Positions 46,401-55,558 of a stretch of DNA of 64,000 nucleotides are shown here, piece by piece. The DNA is taken from positions 62,001-126,000 of IMG/VR virus record IMGVR_UViG_3300008111_000002; one strand, given 5' to 3'. Source of the DNA: a virus. The position numbers were made by a program, and so were the translations under genes. Under the pieces are notes generated by a model that saw only the letters and a program-made list of their open reading frames with translations, made no database searches and had not been told where the DNA came from. Within the stretch, counting starts at the first letter, position 1. Each line of letters starts with the position of its first letter.

Positions 46401-49070
46401 ATGGCAGTAATGATCGATATTCCTGGTGTTGGTAGCGTTGAAGCCAAAAACGCCGCTTCTGAACAGACTCTTAAAGAATTACTTAAGATTATGAAGAAGT
46501 GGGACCGCAAAATGGGCGGCGGTGGCGGCGGAGGCGGCAAGGGACCCGGCAGCGGAGGTAGTGGTGGCGGAAACGGCCCTTACGAAGAAAAAGGGGTTGT
46601 TGGACGTTCAATGAATCAGTTTGGATTAGCTCTAAATAGAGCCACCGGACTTACTATCAAACTTGCAGACGGTATTACTAACACACTAAGTCGATTAGCT
46701 AACATGGGTGACAGTGTTACAGGTGCAGCAGCAGTTTTTGAAAAAATTCCTATTATGGGAACTGTGTTTGCTGCTGTTGCAGGTGCAGTAGAAAAAACAA
46801 CAGCCGCTTATCAAAATGCTTCACAATCAGGTGCAACATTTGGCAACAGTGTAAACAATTTTGCCGCAGCCGCTAGTGCTGCAGGCATGACAATGGCAGA
46901 TTTTGGAAAATTAATTTCTCAAAATGGTGAATCATTACGATTACTTGGCGGCAATACAGAAAGTGGCGGAAAACGATTTGCAGACATTAGCAAAACATTA
47001 AGAGCTACCAGTCGTGACCTGTATAACATGGGCTATAGTACAGAAGAAGTTAATCAAGGATTAGCCAATTATACTAAGCTTACAGTACAGGGCGGTAGAA
47101 ATACTAACATGACTAATGCACAGTTAGTTGATGGTACTAGAAAATATCTTAAAGAGATGGATCTGTTAGCCAAGGTAACAGGTGAAACTCGTAAACAACA
47201 AGAAGAAGCACAGGCAAAATTAGCATCAGATGCGCAATATCAAGCTGCTATGGCCGGCATGAGTAAAGAAGTAGCCGACTCTTTTAGAAACACTGTAACT
47301 GGTCTTCCCGGACCTCTAAGAGATGTTGCTAAAGATATTATGGCAACTGGTTCTGCAACAACGGAAGAAAGCCAACGTTTTATGTCAATGATGCCGCAGT
47401 CTGCAGAAATGATGAGGCAATTTGCAGAAAAAACACAGCGCGGTGAAGAAATTAGTCTAGCAGAGCGTAACAAACTTAACGAAATGTTACGAGTTGAAGG
47501 TCAACAAGCAGCGTCGCAGTATAAAGACATTGGTAGATTTAGTGCAGATTTTGCCAAACAAACAAATATGTTTACTGCTGCTGCCGGTATTGGAAAAAAT
47601 GCGTTAGTAGATGGAGCAGTAGCACAAGAAGAAGCAGCTAAAACAACAGATGGTCAAGCCGCTGCTTTAGAAAGCATTAAACAACAATTAGCAGCCATTA
47701 GTAACGAATTTTTAATGATGCTATCTAGTTCTGGTATAATTGGAACAATGATGCAATTATTAGGAGCATTTGTTGCATTTGTTAGAGATTTTGTAGTACC
47801 AGCATTTCAAAATTATCTAGTACCTGCAGTCACGTGGATGGCAGAAACAATTATTAATTATGTGATACCTACTGTTAGATGGTTAGTAGAAGGTTTAATA
47901 TATTTAGGAAAAACAGTATATGATTTCCTTGTTCCTATTTTTTCTTGGTTAGGAAAAACTATTAAACATGTAATTCATGATTATGTTGTGCCAGCAATGT
48001 TAACCATTCGCGACATAATCCAAGATTACTGGAAACCGGTATTATTAGGAGTTGCTACAATAATTGCTTATAAACTTATTCCGCAATTTATTGCTATGAT
48101 ACCGGCCTTGTTGACGCAGGCTGCAACTTATATTAGTACAGCAATAGCTGTAGCTGCGGCATGGTTACCTGCAATAGCAATGGCTGCATTAGTCATAGGA
48201 GCCTTTATGGCTATTAAATGGGCTATGGATAAATTTGGTTTAGATGTAGGAATGGTAGGTGACGGATTTAAATGGCTATGGAGTTACATTAAAGAATTTG
48301 GAAATAATCTAGTACGTATATATTACGAAATAATGGATAAAATCACAGTAGGTGATGAGTATAAAGAAAAAATAAAACAAAAAGAAAAAGATATTGCCGA
48401 AAATCAACTCGAACGAGAAAAATTAGAACAAGAAATATCTGACAGAAGAAAACGAAATCTAGCTGAAAGAGAGAGAATAGAAAACGAAAGAAAGAATGAT
48501 CGATCAAAAGCGGCTGATGGAAAATATCTAGAAGCATTAACAGGGGTTAAGATGCCGAATTTTAATGGTCCAAAATTCGGCAATTATCATTTAGGTGGTG
48601 GCGGTGGCGGTGGCGGTTTCCTTCCCCCAGGCACCCAAATGCCAGGCGGTAATAGAACTATTGATGATTATAAACCGGGAGGTGCTGGCGCCGGAGGAGG
48701 TAGTAGTGCAGGCAGTCCGGGAAATATTGATCTTGGAAGTATGACCCCAGAACAATCTGCAAGATACGCTTATAGTCTAATGAATCCGTCAGCTGCTGGA
48801 GCAGATGCTCAAAGAAAACAATTAGAAGAGAAAGCCAAAACAGAAGCAGATGCTAAAGTTAAGGCAGAAGAGGATGCTAGAAAAAAATTAGAAGGTCAAA
48901 GAACATCAGCAGCACCGCCAGAATCTGCAGAATCGCTACTTGCTGGCTTAAATAACAAGATGGATCAATTAATTAAAATTAATAAATCAGTAGCCGATAC
49001 TGCAAATAGTCAATTAACTGTACAACGAGGTTTAGGAAACAATGTGTTTGCATCGCCAACGATGGCATAA
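46401..49070 (+). CDS. tape-measure protein (tail length determinator, gp29 analogue)
   Basis: An 889-residue protein. The N-terminus has a Gly-rich linker (about 39-60), then long helical sequence rich in Ala, Gln and Met. Residues about 433-470 and 545-605 are strongly hydrophobic (VLLGVATIIAYKLIPQFIAM and neighbours), as expected for the membrane-spanning segments of tape measures that reach the inner membrane on ejection. A charged coiled coil follows (about 655-705). A second poly-Gly run lies near 735. T4 gp29 is 590 residues, so the tail may be longer, but that scaling is inference. It is divergent from the gp26-like gene. Confidence 0.75.
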   Translation: MAVMIDIPGVGSVEAKNAASEQTLKELLKIMKKWDRKMGGGGGGGGKGPGSGGSGGGNGPYEEKGVVGRSMNQFGLALNRATGLTIKLADGITNTLSRLANMGDSVTGAAAVFEKIPIMGTVFAAVAGAVEKTTAAYQNASQSGATFGNSVNNFAAAASAAGMTMADFGKLISQNGESLRLLGGNTESGGKRFADISKTLRATSRDLYNMGYSTEEVNQGLANYTKLTVQGGRNTNMTNAQLVDGTRKYLKEMDLLAKVTGETRKQQEEAQAKLASDAQYQAAMAGMSKEVADSFRNTVTGLPGPLRDVAKDIMATGSATTEESQRFMSMMPQSAEMMRQFAEKTQRGEEISLAERNKLNEMLRVEGQQAASQYKDIGRFSADFAKQTNMFTAAAGIGKNALVDGAVAQEEAAKTTDGQAAALESIKQQLAAISNEFLMMLSSSGIIGTMMQLLGAFVAFVRDFVVPAFQNYLVPAVTWMAETIINYVIPTVRWLVEGLIYLGKTVYDFLVPIFSWLGKTIKHVIHDYVVPAMLTIRDIIQDYWKPVLLGVATIIAYKLIPQFIAMIPALLTQAATYISTAIAVAAAWLPAIAMAALVIGAFMAIKWAMDKFGLDVGMVGDGFKWLWSYIKEFGNNLVRIYYEIMDKITVGDEYKEKIKQKEKDIAENQLEREKLEQEISDRRKRNLAERERIENERKNDRSKAADGKYLEALTGVKMPNFNGPKFGNYHLGGGGGGGGFLPPGTQMPGGNRTIDDYKPGGAGAGGGSSAGSPGNIDLGSMTPEQSARYAYSLMNPSAAGADAQRKQLEEKAKTEADAKVKAEEDARKKLEGQRTSAAPPESAESLLAGLNNKMDQLIKINKSVADTANSQLTVQRGLGNNVFASPTMA

Positions 49071-49082
49071 TTTGGATAAAAC

Positions 49083-50789
49083 ATGAGCTGGAAAAAATAT
49101 TTTACACCTGTGAAGATTGATGGCCAAGGAGGTCAATTTAGTCCCCTTGGCAACGGAGGTGGAAAACCAGGTCCAGCTCGCACAAACTATTCAAATTATC
49201 TTCCTGATGTTTATGCAGGCACGCCTAATCGTGTAGAACGTTATATGCAATATAACACTATGGACATGGACAGTGAAATTAATGCTGCCCTCGATATTCT
49301 TGCAGAGTTCTGTACACAAAAGAACAGAGAAAACAGTACAGCATTTCAAATTTATTTTAAAGGTCAGCCTACTGCAACTGAAGTTAAATTATTAAAAGAT
49401 AGTTTACAAAAATGGGCTAAAATTCAGCAATTTGAAAATAGAGTTTTTAAAATTGTAAGAAACACTTTTAAATATGGAGATTGTTTTTTTGTTAGGGATC
49501 CAGAAAATTTAAAATGGTTTTATGTTGATCCTGCAAAAGTTAGCAAAATTATTGTAAATGAAAGTGAAGGTAAAGAACCGGAACAATATGTAATACAAGA
49601 TTTTAACTTTAATTTTAAAGAACTAGTAGCAACATCAATTCATCCCAACACCCACACCAGTCCTCAAGGTACTGCTAGTTATGTTAGCGGAGGTGCCCTT
49701 GGACGCGGCATGGTTGGAACAACTCCGCAAGCCACCGGAACTAGATTTTCAACGCAGGTAAACGAAGTTGCTGTTAATGCAAAAAACGTAATTCACATTT
49801 CACTAAGCGAAGGATTAGACAACAACTATCCTTTTGGTAATTCATTATTAGAATCGGTGTTCAAAGTCTACAAGCAGAAAGAATTACTTGAAGATGCTAT
49901 TATTATCTATCGTATACAACGTGCGCCAGAACGTAGAATTTTCTACGTTGACGTAGGCAACATGCCAGCACATATGGCTATGGGGTTTGTTGAGCGTGTG
50001 AAAAATGAAATACATCAGCGTAGAATTCCATCATCAACAGGAGGAGCCAGTGTTATCGATGCTAGCTACAATCCGCTGTCAATTAACGAAGATTATTTTT
50101 TCCCACAGACCGCAGAGGGACGAGGATCCAAAGTTGAGACCTTGCCTGGAGGGACAAATCTTGGTGAAATTGATGATTTAAAATATTTTACAAACAAGCT
50201 ATTCCGTGCTTTACGTATTCCAAGCAGCTACTTACCAACTGGTCCTGATGACAGTCAAATGTCATTCACTGATGGTAAAGTAGGTACAGCTTATATTCAA
50301 GAGTTACGTTTTAATGAATACTGTAAACGTCTACAGAGTCTCATTGTAGAAGAATTTGATTTAGAATTTAAAGTTTGGATTCAAAAACAAGGTATCAATA
50401 TTGATAATAGTTTATTTGAATTAAAATTTAATGCGCCACAAAATTTTGCAGCATACCGCCAAAGCGAACTTGATAATGCGAGAATAACTAGTTTTACCGG
50501 ATTACAAGAAGTTCCTTATATGAGCAAACGTTTTGCTTTAAAACGCTTCTTAGGATTAACTGAAGAAGAAATTAGAGAAAACGAACGTATGTGGAAAGAA
50601 GAAAATGGAGAGAAAGTTGCAGCAGCAGCAGATGCAGCTGGAGATATGCGTTCCATGGGAATTACTCCTACCGGTATTCAAACAGATATGGCTGATCAAT
50701 CTGCTGAAGCACCCGAGGATATGGCTGCACAGGCCGCTACAGGTGCTGAAGCAGAAGCTGGTGCAGCACCCGAAACACCAGCCCAGTAA
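49083..50789 (+). CDS. 20: portal vertex protein gp20
   Basis: A 568-residue protein, close to T4 gp20 (524). Clear gp20 blocks are RVERYMQYNTMDMDSEINAA, then FKYGDCFFVRDP, then DAIIIYRIQRAPERRIFYVD, then SYLPTGPDDSQMSFTDGK and the NEYCKRLQSLIVEEFD helix. Twelve copies form the dodecameric portal that starts head assembly and admits DNA. The C-terminal tail is Ala/Glu-rich and acidic. It comes 12 bases after the tape-measure stop, whereas T4 has gp19 before gp20. The head genes follow in T4 order. Confidence 0.95.
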   Translation: MSWKKYFTPVKIDGQGGQFSPLGNGGGKPGPARTNYSNYLPDVYAGTPNRVERYMQYNTMDMDSEINAALDILAEFCTQKNRENSTAFQIYFKGQPTATEVKLLKDSLQKWAKIQQFENRVFKIVRNTFKYGDCFFVRDPENLKWFYVDPAKVSKIIVNESEGKEPEQYVIQDFNFNFKELVATSIHPNTHTSPQGTASYVSGGALGRGMVGTTPQATGTRFSTQVNEVAVNAKNVIHISLSEGLDNNYPFGNSLLESVFKVYKQKELLEDAIIIYRIQRAPERRIFYVDVGNMPAHMAMGFVERVKNEIHQRRIPSSTGGASVIDASYNPLSINEDYFFPQTAEGRGSKVETLPGGTNLGEIDDLKYFTNKLFRALRIPSSYLPTGPDDSQMSFTDGKVGTAYIQELRFNEYCKRLQSLIVEEFDLEFKVWIQKQGINIDNSLFELKFNAPQNFAAYRQSELDNARITSFTGLQEVPYMSKRFALKRFLGLTEEEIRENERMWKEENGEKVAAAADAAGDMRSMGITPTGIQTDMADQSAEAPEDMAAQAATGAEAEAGAAPETPAQ

Positions 50790-50797
50790 TCAAAACA

Positions 50798-50805
50798 GAT
50801 AAATA
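50798..50805 (+). promoter_or_regulatory. late promoter core GATAAATA
   Basis: GATAAATA only 4 bases before the ATG of the 81-residue gene. That spacing would put the transcript start at the start codon, so the site may serve downstream head genes or yield leaderless RNA. Confidence 0.4.
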
Positions 50806-50809
50806 CAAG

Positions 50810-51055
50810 ATGAAACTTTTAGAGTTCTTTTATTTTAACGACAAAAATAACAATTACAGCATTGACCGTAGGTATAGTGCTGAAAATGACATATCTGTTT
50901 TGGAAAAAGATGATAACAGAAAAGTAAGGTTAACCTTTAAACAAATAAATTTGTTACGTATGCAAAGCGAAGCACACGAAGCAGAAAAAGAAGCCGAACT
51001 AGGATTTGTAAGACAGATGTATGGTCAGCCACCAATCGCAGAACAGCCCCAATAA
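50810..51055 (+). CDS. small protein in the gp67 position
   Basis: An 81-residue, mostly charged and helical protein (KVRLTFKQINLLRMQSEAHE). It lies right after portal gp20, where T4 has gp67, the 80-residue prohead core protein, so a core role is possible; similarity beyond size is not visible to me. There is no ribosome binding site: the sequence before ATG is GATAAATACAAG. The stop lies 35 bases inside the next gene. Confidence 0.6.
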   Translation: MKLLEFFYFNDKNNNYSIDRRYSAENDISVLEKDDNRKVRLTFKQINLLRMQSEAHEAEKEAELGFVRQMYGQPPIAEQPQ

Positions 51056-51647
51056 ACCCGCATTTGTATTAGGAAATGGACGTAGTCGTTTATCAGTTAA
51101 TGTAAACGATCTTACATCAACCGGCATTGTTTTTGCCTGTAATGCCATATACAGAGAAGCATCAGTTGATCATTTAATTGCAGTCGATGTAAAAATGGTT
51201 AACGAAATAGTATCATCTGGATACAATCAAACTAATACAGTTTGGACAAATCCAAATAAAGGTATTATAAATTCTTCTAATCTTAACTTTTTTGATCCGC
51301 ACAAAGGATGGAGTAGCGGTCCTACTGCACTTTGGTTAGCTGCAACTATGGGACACAGAGAAATATATATTTTAGGTTTTGACTTTGAAGGTGTTGAAGG
51401 CAAGTTTAACAATGTATATGCTGACACATTTAACTACAAAAAAAGTTGGGAAGTACCTACATTTTATGGTAATTGGGTAACACAGACAGAACGTGTTATT
51501 AAAGATTTCCCCTCAACTACTTTTTATAGATTAGTTGGAAATAAAAAATATTTTACACCTCCTGCATTGGCAGAGCAAAGAAATCTAATTCATATGAATT
51601 ACAATACTTTAGCTACAAATTTTGGATTATCCCTACAAAAATCCTAA
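51021..51647 (+). CDS. MptE/DUF115-like protein
   Basis: A 208-residue protein. It has the signature order of the MptE-like (DUF115) family: FVLGNGRSR at 15-23, HLIAVDVKM at 51-59, GWSSGPTALWLAATMG at 96-111 and ILGFDFEG at 117-124. In cellular organisms such domains bind nucleotides in transferase-type reactions on sugars or pterins. It sits inside the head cluster between the gp67-position gene and the acidic core protein, so a virion modification is possible but unproven. The ATG overlaps the upstream gene by 35 bases with no strong ribosome binding site, so the start is uncertain. Confidence 0.7.
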   Translation: MVSHQSQNSPNKPAFVLGNGRSRLSVNVNDLTSTGIVFACNAIYREASVDHLIAVDVKMVNEIVSSGYNQTNTVWTNPNKGIINSSNLNFFDPHKGWSSGPTALWLAATMGHREIYILGFDFEGVEGKFNNVYADTFNYKKSWEVPTFYGNWVTQTERVIKDFPSTTFYRLVGNKKYFTPPALAEQRNLIHMNYNTLATNFGLSLQKS

Positions 51648-51670
51648 AAATGATCAAAAACAGGTCATTT
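51648..51670 (+). other. hairpin between MptE-like gene and core protein
   Basis: AAATGATC pairs with GGTCATTT (one G-U) around a 7-base loop, directly after the stop of the MptE-like gene. There is no U-run after it, so it may be a weak terminator or an RNA stability element. Confidence 0.35.
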
Positions 51671-51736
51671 AAAGCCAATTTATAATATTAGTATTAAATA
51701 AATCGACAGCCTAATTACCATTGAGGAGAACACACC

Positions 51737-52558
51737 ATGGCAGATAAAACAACTCTTGAGCAAATGCTCGAGCACCTAGTTAATGGCGAAACAGACAAAG
51801 CAGATGAGCTGTTTCACGAATATGTAGTAGGAAAATCACGCGAAATTTATGAAGGTTTAATCGAGTCTGAAATCGAAGATGAACAGACAGAAGAATCTAC
51901 AGAATCCGATGATGAAGCAGTAGAAGAAAATTTTGAAGATTTAGAAGTTTCCGAAGGAGACGACGAAGAAGGTGACGAAGAAGGTGACGAAGAAGGTGAC
52001 CCAACTGATAGCTTAATGAAAGACTTAGAAAGCGAAGACGACGAAGGCGACATGGACGAGCCGGCTACTAAACAAGACGTAGCAGACGGATTCGACGAAC
52101 TAATGGCTAAGTTTGATCAACTAGCATCAGAAGTTGGCAGCGGCGACATGGGCGATGACGACATGGGCGACATGCCAGATATGGATATGAAGGATGCGTT
52201 CGAACCAGAAATGGCAACTGTACGCGAATATGTAGAAAAAGTTGCTGGCGGGCACGGAGCTGAGAAAAAAGGTTCTGGCGAAGCAGCAGGTGCAAATACA
52301 AAAACACCAGTAGCAGGCAAAAATGATATGGGCGGTACAACCGCTAATATTGGTAAAGGCGGTGAAGGTTCAGATAAAGGAACTGCCGGCGGCCTAGCAA
52401 ACAACAAACCACAACAAATGAACACTGGTAATATTAATGTACCTGGTGGAAAAGCAGGTGGTGCATTTAATAAAAAAGAACCAGGACACGGCGCTGAAAA
52501 GAAAGGCGCTGGTGAACAAGGCGGTACAAACGCAGCTAGTTTGTTCCGTAACAAGTAA
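51737..52558 (+). CDS. 68: prohead core protein, gp68-like
   Basis: A 273-residue, very acidic protein. The N-terminus (EQMLEHLVNGETDKADELFH, then VGKSREIYEGLIESE) resembles prohead core proteins of T4-like phages. Residues about 50-110 are Asp/Glu-rich, including a 12-base tandem repeat encoding GDEE units. The C-terminal half is Gly/Lys/Asn-rich with two near-identical GHGAEKKG blocks. It lies between portal and protease genes, as gp68 does in T4 (141 residues there). GAGGAGAA precedes the ATG. It is probably degraded or cleaved during head maturation. Confidence 0.6.
   Translation: MADKTTLEQMLEHLVNGETDKADELFHEYVVGKSREIYEGLIESEIEDEQTEESTESDDEAVEENFEDLEVSEGDDEEGDEEGDEEGDPTDSLMKDLESEDDEGDMDEPATKQDVADGFDELMAKFDQLASEVGSGDMGDDDMGDMPDMDMKDAFEPEMATVREYVEKVAGGHGAEKKGSGEAAGANTKTPVAGKNDMGGTTANIGKGGEGSDKGTAGGLANNKPQQMNTGNINVPGGKAGGAFNKKEPGHGAEKKGAGEQGGTNAASLFRNK
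51962..51997 (+). repeat. 12-base tandem repeat, three copies
   Basis: GACGAAGAAGGT repeated three times inside the acidic core gene, encoding repeated DEEG. It may expand or contract by slippage without breaking the frame. Confidence 0.85.
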
Positions 52559-52570
52559 TCGGAGCCTTTG

Positions 52571-53203
52571 GTGAAAAATTACCTTAGCGAGCATCTGAGT
52601 TTTGACCAAGCTGGTCTAGTTCTTGAATCTGTCGAAGAGGGCGGAAACAAATCTTTACACCTTAATGGAATTTGTATTCAAGGTGATATTCGTAATGCGA
52701 ATCAAAGAATTTATCCAGTCTCCGAAATAGGTAGGGCTGTCAAAACCGTCAATGAACAAATAGCTGGTGGTTATTCAGTGCTAGGGGAAGTTGATCACCC
52801 TGCGGACCTACGCATTAATTTGGATCGAGTCAGTCACATGGTAACAAAGATGTGGATGGACGGTCCAAATGGATACGGAAAAATGAAGATTCTACCAACT
52901 CCCATGGGACAGTTAATTTCAACCATGTTGCAGAGTGGAGTCAAACTTGGCGTATCAAGCAGAGGTTCCGGTAATGTTGCTGAAGACGGTAGCGGAAAAG
53001 TAAGTGATTTTGAAATTATCACAGTTGACATTGTAGCTCAACCATCCGCTCCCGGAGCATATCCAACACCGGTTTACGAACATATTATGAATCAAACAGG
53101 CGGTTATAAAGCATTTAATATAGCAAGGGAAGTACAAGGCGATCCAAAGGCACAGAAATACATAGCAGAGAATCTTAAACAGATTATCTCTAAACTAAAA
53201 TAA
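52571..53203 (+). CDS. 21: prohead protease gp21
   Basis: A 210-residue protein when started at GTG 52571, which is preceded by GGAG at 6 bases; an in-frame TTG lies one codon earlier with poorer spacing. T4 gp21 is 212. The catalytic His is H76 in GEVDHP and the catalytic Ser is in LGVSSRGSG (S129/S130), the serine-histidine arrangement of herpesvirus-type assemblins. It cleaves scaffold, core and capsid proteins after [LI]-x-E. It lies between core and scaffold genes as in T4. Confidence 0.93.
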   Translation: MKNYLSEHLSFDQAGLVLESVEEGGNKSLHLNGICIQGDIRNANQRIYPVSEIGRAVKTVNEQIAGGYSVLGEVDHPADLRINLDRVSHMVTKMWMDGPNGYGKMKILPTPMGQLISTMLQSGVKLGVSSRGSGNVAEDGSGKVSDFEIITVDIVAQPSAPGAYPTPVYEHIMNQTGGYKAFNIAREVQGDPKAQKYIAENLKQIISKLK

Positions 53204-53217
53204 CGTAGGAGAATCAC

Positions 53218-54309
53218 ATGCTAGATTTAGTTAAACAACTCTTTGAAAATAATGTGATTTCCGAGGAAATGAAATCGGAGATTGAAACAGCTTGGCAAAC
53301 AAGAATTCAAGAAAACCGAGATCAAGTTACAGCAGAGCTACGTGAAGAGTTCGCACAAAAATACGAACACGACAAAGCAACAATGGTCGAAGCAGTTGAA
53401 ACAATGCTAGAAGATCGGTTGCAAGCAGAATTAGGTGAGTTGGCCGAAGACCGTCAAGGTTTAATTGAAGCTAAAGCCAAGTATGCTAAGAAAATGAAAG
53501 ATGATGCTAAAAAAATGGAAGAATTCGTTCTTCACAAATTAGTATCAGAACTTTCAGAACTTCACGAAGATCGCAAGAGAGTAGCATCAAATGTTGCCAA
53601 ATTAGAATCTTTTATTGTGGATAGTCTAGCCAAAGAAATAGCAGAGTTCCACATTGACAAAAAAGATTTAGCAGAAACCAAAGTAAAATTAGTTCGCGAA
53701 AGCAAAGCTAAATTTGCTGGTGTTAAGAAAGAATTCTTATCACGTTCTGCTGTGTTAGTTAAAGAAACAGTAGAAAAAACTCTACGTTCTGAAATTGGCC
53801 AACTAAAAGAAGACATTGAAGCTGCTCGCAAAAATGACTTTGGTCGCAGACTTTTTGAAAGCTTTGCCAGCGAGTACGCTGCATCTCATTTAAATGAGAA
53901 ATCTGAAACAGCTAAACTTCTAAAGGTTGTAAAAACCAAAGAAGCTGAATTAGAAGAAGCAGCAAAAATTGTAGCAGAACATCAAAGAATCGTTGAAAGC
54001 AAAGACAGAGAAATCCGCATTGCGAGAGATCTTGCTGTCCGTAAAGACATTATGAGTGAACTTTTAGGACCGCTTGCTGGAGACAAGAAAACAGTAATGA
54101 ATGAGTTGCTAGAAAGCGTAGCAACCGACAAACTCCGCGGAGCATACGACAAGTATCTACCAGCTGTAATAGCCGGCGAAGCTCCTAAGAAGAAGGCATT
54201 GACAGAAGGCAAAGAAATTACAGGCGATAAAGAGGCACATACACAAAGCAGCGAAGGGAAAGCTGCTGAAATTTTCACAATCCGCAAGCTTGCGGGACTT
54301 AAAGTTTAA
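53218..54309 (+). CDS. 22: scaffolding (prohead core) protein gp22
   Basis: A 363-residue, highly charged, almost wholly helical protein (Glu/Lys/Ala heptads, about 20-280), longer than T4 gp22 (269). It forms the core around which the capsid builds and is destroyed by gp21; several [LI]-x-E strings fit that. The C-terminal tail (PKKKALTEGKEITGDKEAH and the AEIFTIRKLAGLKV end) is conserved-looking, perhaps the capsid contact. TAGGAGAA precedes the ATG, 14 bases after the protease gene. Confidence 0.9.
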   Translation: MLDLVKQLFENNVISEEMKSEIETAWQTRIQENRDQVTAELREEFAQKYEHDKATMVEAVETMLEDRLQAELGELAEDRQGLIEAKAKYAKKMKDDAKKMEEFVLHKLVSELSELHEDRKRVASNVAKLESFIVDSLAKEIAEFHIDKKDLAETKVKLVRESKAKFAGVKKEFLSRSAVLVKETVEKTLRSEIGQLKEDIEAARKNDFGRRLFESFASEYAASHLNEKSETAKLLKVVKTKEAELEEAAKIVAEHQRIVESKDREIRIARDLAVRKDIMSELLGPLAGDKKTVMNELLESVATDKLRGAYDKYLPAVIAGEAPKKKALTEGKEITGDKEAHTQSSEGKAAEIFTIRKLAGLKV

Positions 54310-54320
54310 GGAGAACTAAT

Positions 54321-55490
54321 ATGTCAGAACTACTCGAGTCACGCTGGCAGGAAACCAAAGAGGCACTATTAGAAGGCCTACAAGGAACTCGTCGTTCAGT
54401 AATGGCCACTACTTTAGAAAATACCCGCAAGTATTTGTCTGAGAGTGCCACTGCTGGTGCTACTTCTGCCGGTAATGTCGCAACCCTAAATCGTGTGATC
54501 CTTCCAGTGATCAGACGTGTAATGCCAACAGTCATTGCAAATGAACTAGTTGGTGTACAACCTATGACTGGCCCAGTTGGTCAAATTCATACTCTACGTG
54601 TTCGCTATGCAGATAGCGGTAATAACGTAGTAGCTGGTGAAGAAGCATTCAGCCCATTTAAAATTGCTGCTGCTTATTCTGGTAATGATACTGATTCAAC
54701 ACCAAAAGCTAATTCTACTGCAACCCTAGAAGGTCAAGCAGGTAAGAAAATGAGCATTCAAATCCTCAAGCAAACTGTCGAGGCAAAAACTCGTAAGTTA
54801 AGCGCACGTTGGACATTTGAAGCTGCTCAAGATGCACAAGCCCAACAAGGCATTGACATCGAAGCAGAAATTATGGCAGCTCTTGCACAAGAAATTACTG
54901 CTGAAATCGATCAAGAAGTTCTAGCTTCTTTACGCACACTAGCTGGTACAGCAACAGAAACCTATAATCAGGCTGCTGTTTCTGGTACAGCTACATTCGT
55001 TGGTGATGAACACGCTGCTTTAGCTGTTCAGATCAATCGTGTTGCTAACTTGATCGCTCAGCGTACACGTCGTGGTGCAGGTAACTATGCTGTTGTTAGC
55101 CCATTTGCGTTAACAATTCTACAGTCTGCAACTACTTCTGCGTTTGCACGTACCACTGAAGGTACTTTCGAAGCACCTACAAACACCAAGTTTGTTGGTA
55201 CATTGAACAGCGCAATGCGTGTTTATGTTGATGGTTACGCTGCTGATAGTACAGCAGTTCTAATTGGTTACAAAGGTTCTAGCGAATCTGATGCACCAGC
55301 ATTCTATTGCCCATACATTCCGTTGATGAGCAGTGGTGTTGTGTTAGATCCGTCAACATTTGAGCCAGTAGTTAGCTTTATGACCAGATATGGTTATGTT
55401 GAGTTAACAAACGTAGCATCTTCTTTAGGTAACGCAGCTGACTACCTAGGAAAAGTTGATATTACTAGCGGTAACGTTAAGTTTAGCTAA
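54321..55490 (+). CDS. 23: major capsid protein gp23
   Basis: A 389-residue protein of the gp23 family: LNRVILPVIRRVMPTVIANE, then VGVQPMTGPVGQIHTLRVRYA, and the C-terminal PYIPLMSSGVVLDPSTFEP. It is shorter than T4 gp23 (521). The N-terminus has KYLSE followed by SATAGA, an L-S-E site after residue 41 that fits gp21 cleavage, so a mature protein of about 348 residues is likely. AAGGAGAA precedes the ATG. The gene is followed by a strong terminator at 55517-55540. Codon use favours high expression by eye. Confidence 0.95.
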   Translation: MSELLESRWQETKEALLEGLQGTRRSVMATTLENTRKYLSESATAGATSAGNVATLNRVILPVIRRVMPTVIANELVGVQPMTGPVGQIHTLRVRYADSGNNVVAGEEAFSPFKIAAAYSGNDTDSTPKANSTATLEGQAGKKMSIQILKQTVEAKTRKLSARWTFEAAQDAQAQQGIDIEAEIMAALAQEITAEIDQEVLASLRTLAGTATETYNQAAVSGTATFVGDEHAALAVQINRVANLIAQRTRRGAGNYAVVSPFALTILQSATTSAFARTTEGTFEAPTNTKFVGTLNSAMRVYVDGYAADSTAVLIGYKGSSESDAPAFYCPYIPLMSSGVVLDPSTFEPVVSFMTRYGYVELTNVASSLGNAADYLGKVDITSGNVKFS

Positions 55491-55516
55491 TCAACTAAAA
55501 ACATTTTATATGTTTC

Positions 55517-55540
55517 AAAAAGGGTCTTTGGGCCCTTTTT
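55517..55540 (+). terminator. rho-independent terminator after gp23
   Basis: AAAAAGGGTC pairs with GGCCCTTTTT (one G-U) around a UUUG loop, giving a 10-pair stem whose 3' arm supplies the U-run. It lies 26 bases after the gp23 stop and separates the head genes from the late cassette. Confidence 0.9.
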
Positions 55541-55558
55541 GTTTGACTTAAATACCAG

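Noticed and set aside
52117-52554. 145-codon open frame on the minus strand opposite the acidic core gene
   Set aside because: The composition (runs of Pro, Ser, Ala) is what the reverse strand of a Gly/Asp/Lys-rich gene gives, and there is no ribosome binding site or separate gap.
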